Shown: piece by piece, positions 4,951 through 6,616 of the stretch
Layout: every line of letters begins with the position of its first letter
Numbering within the stretch: the stretch's first letter is position 1
DNA from: Chloroflexia bacterium
GTDB taxonomy: Bacteria; Chloroflexota; Chloroflexia; Thermomicrobiales; JALYUS01
NCBI GenBank assembly: GCA_025924435.1
Contig: JAICIL010000254.1
Location: 1-6,616 of the forward strand
Direction of reading: 5' to 3'
Length of the DNA: 6,616 nucleotides
Translations under genes and position numbers: made by a program
Notes under the pieces: generated by a model
Told to the model about the DNA's origin: nothing
Seen by the model: only the letters and a program-made list of their open reading frames with translations
Database searches by the model: none

Positions 4951-6267
4951 ATGCGCCGTTGGCTCCTCTCCACCATCATCGTCACGCTCATCGCCGTTGT
5001 CTGCACCGCCGCTCCGCTCGATGCCGCCGCGTCCTTCGCCGATCCGGCGTTCCAGACGCAGTGGCAGCAGGGCGAGGCGATCGCCCCGAACTTCTGGGGC
5101 CCCCTCGCCGGCGCCGGCCCCGGCCAGCAGGAGCCGTACGTCGAGGCGCCGGGCGGCCAGCGACTGGTGCAGTATTTCGACAAGGGGCGGATGGAACTGA
5201 CGAATGGCACGGTGACGAACGGCCTGCTCGCGACGGAGATTGTCAGAGGCCAGATCCAGGTCGGCAACAACGCCTTCCAGCCGAAATCGTCGCCCGCCAT
5301 CCCGATCGCCGGGGATCCCGATAACCCGAGCCCGACATACGCGCAACTCGGCACGTCCGCCGCCTCGCTCCTCGCCCCCACCCCCACCAGGCCCGGCGCC
5401 TTCATCACCGTGATGATCGACGCGACGGGTGCGGCGATGGACGGCGGCGGTTTCGCGGGGATCTCCATGACGCCACCCATCGGCGCCTACGACGGCACGA
5501 CCCAGCACAATGTCCTCGGGGTGTTCGCGGACTACCGAAACACCGTGGGACTCGCCACGATCGGCCTCGCCATCTCCGAACCCTTCCGCGCCAATGTGAA
5601 GGTGGCGGGCCAGCAACGGACCGTCTTCGTGCAGGTCTTCGAGCGGCGCGTCCTCACCTATACGTCCAGTAACGACCCCCGCTTCCAGGTCGAGATGGGG
5701 AACATCGGCGCGCACTACTACCAGTGGCGGTATGGGCAGCCGCTCTCCAGCGCGCAGCCCGCGCCAACCGGTGGGACCGCGGGCGGGGCGGCTCCGAGCA
5801 ACACCCTGCCGCCGCTGCAGGACGGCACGCCCTATCGCGACCAGTTCGGGCGCTTCACCACGCGCTATCCGTCCGGCTGGAGTGTGAACGTGGATGGCGA
5901 CCGCAACGTGAACTTCCTGGCGCCGCAATCACCCCCTGCGGCGGGGATCAATGTGTCGCCGCGTCCGGTGACCGACGACGTCACCCTCGACAACTATCGC
6001 CAGAACGACTACGACTATCTGCTGCCGCGCCTGAAGGATTACCGCCAGATCAGCGACACGAAGATCATGGTCGGCCCTTACAACGGGTACAAGCGAGTCT
6101 TCACACACACAAATGACGAGGGGCAATTCGAGGAGATCGTGCGCTACCACATCCGCGCCAAGGGCTATGTCATCGTGGTGAATTGCTTCACGGCGCCGCA
6201 AGACGAGGGGCGCTACATGCCGCTCTTCGATGGGACGACCGGGGCGATCGAGCCGCTGAGCCCCTAG
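4951..6267 (+). CDS. Exported protein: same unknown N-terminal module plus PsbP/Mog1/DcrB-like C-terminal domain
   Basis: The ATG follows GGAGGA at 5-nt spacing. Residues 1-27 are a textbook signal peptide (RRW, then the hydrophobic LLSTIIVTLIAVVCTAA, then an LDAAA cleavage region). Residues about 28-262 repeat the module of the propeller protein: SFADPAF, WGPL, EAPGGQRLVQYFDKGRME, VTNGLLATE, PIAGD, FVQVFERRVLTYT (FERR at 230), and GNIGAHYYQWRYG. A Pro/Gly/Ala/Thr linker (about 263-292) leads to a second domain (293-438). This starts with FGRFTTRYPSGWSV, continues through a central helix (LDNYRQNDYDYLLPRLKDY) and a Y.GYKRVF strand, and closes with GYVIVVNCFTAP. The order YPSGW-sheet-helix-GY-sheet resembles PsbP/Mog1/DcrB (DUF1795-like) domains; that call is by eye. 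The protein is probably secreted or attached outside the membrane, with function unknown. It is divergent from its paralogue's operon, and no enzyme motif is seen. Confidence 0.88.
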   Translation: MRRWLLSTIIVTLIAVVCTAAPLDAAASFADPAFQTQWQQGEAIAPNFWGPLAGAGPGQQEPYVEAPGGQRLVQYFDKGRMELTNGTVTNGLLATEIVRGQIQVGNNAFQPKSSPAIPIAGDPDNPSPTYAQLGTSAASLLAPTPTRPGAFITVMIDATGAAMDGGGFAGISMTPPIGAYDGTTQHNVLGVFADYRNTVGLATIGLAISEPFRANVKVAGQQRTVFVQVFERRVLTYTSSNDPRFQVEMGNIGAHYYQWRYGQPLSSAQPAPTGGTAGGAAPSNTLPPLQDGTPYRDQFGRFTTRYPSGWSVNVDGDRNVNFLAPQSPPAAGINVSPRPVTDDVTLDNYRQNDYDYLLPRLKDYRQISDTKIMVGPYNGYKRVFTHTNDEGQFEEIVRYHIRAKGYVIVVNCFTAPQDEGRYMPLFDGTTGAIEPLSP

Positions 6268-6610
6268 GGCGACACCCCATCGCGCGACCCGCGCGCCGAC
6301 ATGCCGACCGGCCCGAACTCGCCATTCCCGCAGGATGTCGCGGAGCGGAGGAGACGGCCGCACCCGAGTCGCCGCCAGCATGCGCGGAGCAGCATGGCTC
6401 GGTCTGCTGCATCCGTATATCCGCGATTGCCGCCGATGGGCGCAAGGATACCGGGTGGCTCATATGGCCAACTTTGCACGCCGGATGCCGCGTGCAATTT
6501 TCTCAGAGTTGTTTCAGGAACTCCTCAGTCCGCGCTTATCTTCGGCGGCCATACTACGCACAAGAGCGGTGCATCTACGCCGTCAAAAGTATTGGAAGGA
6601 GTATCATTCG
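6268..6610. other. Gene-free 3' region between the exported-protein gene and the right edge
   Basis: No convincing gene lies in these roughly 340 bases. Open frames from ATG 6301 and ATG 6380 run to the edge but have no ribosome binding site, no recognisable domain and atypical codon use. Base composition drops from very GC-rich to mixed after about 6400, as expected for a regulatory region. It contains the palindrome with T-run at 6474-6501. No tRNA or other RNA gene was recognised. Confidence 0.6.
6474..6501 (+). terminator. Hairpin TTGCACGC-N8-GCGTGCAA followed by TTTT
   Basis: Perfect 8-bp inverted arms (6474-6481 and 6490-6497) with an 8-nt loop are followed directly by TTTTCTC. On the plus strand this has the form of a modest intrinsic terminator, 207 nt after the stop of the exported-protein gene. 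The stem is short and holds only four or five G-C pairs, so an operator palindrome for the gene starting near 6611 is the alternative. Confidence 0.4.
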
Positions 6611-6616
6611 ATGCAA
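6611..6616 (+). CDS. Possible start of a gene continuing past the right edge
   Basis: An ATG at 6611 follows GGAAGGAG (6594-6601) with 9-nt spacing, in a less GC-rich stretch that looks intergenic. Only two codons (Met-Gln) are visible, so no product can be named. Confidence 0.35.

Noticed and set aside
4897..5928. Minus-strand 343-codon frame opposite the second exported protein
   Set aside because: Arg/Gly-rich shadow without motifs; the plus strand encodes a signal peptide and a module with a paralogue.
6380..6616. Open plus-strand frame from ATG 6380 to the edge
   Set aside because: No ribosome binding site, no recognisable domain, and it runs through a palindrome and a probable gene start; more likely a chance open frame.

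Overview
The window is GC-rich (arginine, alanine and proline codons ending in G or C dominate) and fits a bacterial chromosome. The best lineage hint is a pair of exported proteins sharing an N-terminal module that ends in FERRVLTYT...GN(I/V)GA.Y..WRYG. From memory this module is common in Chloroflexota (Thermomicrobia/Sphaerobacter-type genomes). That assignment is inference and was not searched.

Layout. (1) 1-944, minus: the 5' part of a bacterial eRF1-like (baeRF/Vms1-like) protein, running off the left edge. (2) 945-1309: a gene-poor divergent spacer with a small dyad and one doubtful short ORF. (3) 1310-1660, plus: a 116-aa winged-helix-like protein. (4) 1848-2600, plus: a 250-aa class I SAM-dependent methyltransferase. 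(5) 2600-2723: a 124-bp inverted-repeat element with perfect 30-bp arms, of a dispersed repeat type, exactly filling the gap between two convergent genes. (6) 4773 down to 2735, minus: a two-gene operon of a 117-aa cupin followed 17 nt later by an exported protein (unknown N-terminal module plus a six-bladed TolB/PD40-type propeller). (7) 4774-4950: a divergent spacer with a tandem octamer. (8) 4951-6267, plus: a second exported protein with the same N-terminal module but a PsbP/Mog1/DcrB-like C-terminal domain. (9) 6268-6616: no convincing gene except a likely start codon at the right edge; it contains a palindrome followed by a T-run.

The most coherent unit is 2735-6267: two divergently transcribed paralogues of one exported module, each carrying a different C-terminal domain, with a cupin between them. 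Nothing in the sequence identifies the substrate. The arrangement suggests cell-surface or extracellular recognition proteins that diversified by duplication and domain replacement. The methyltransferase, winged-helix protein and baeRF protein look like ordinary independent genes.
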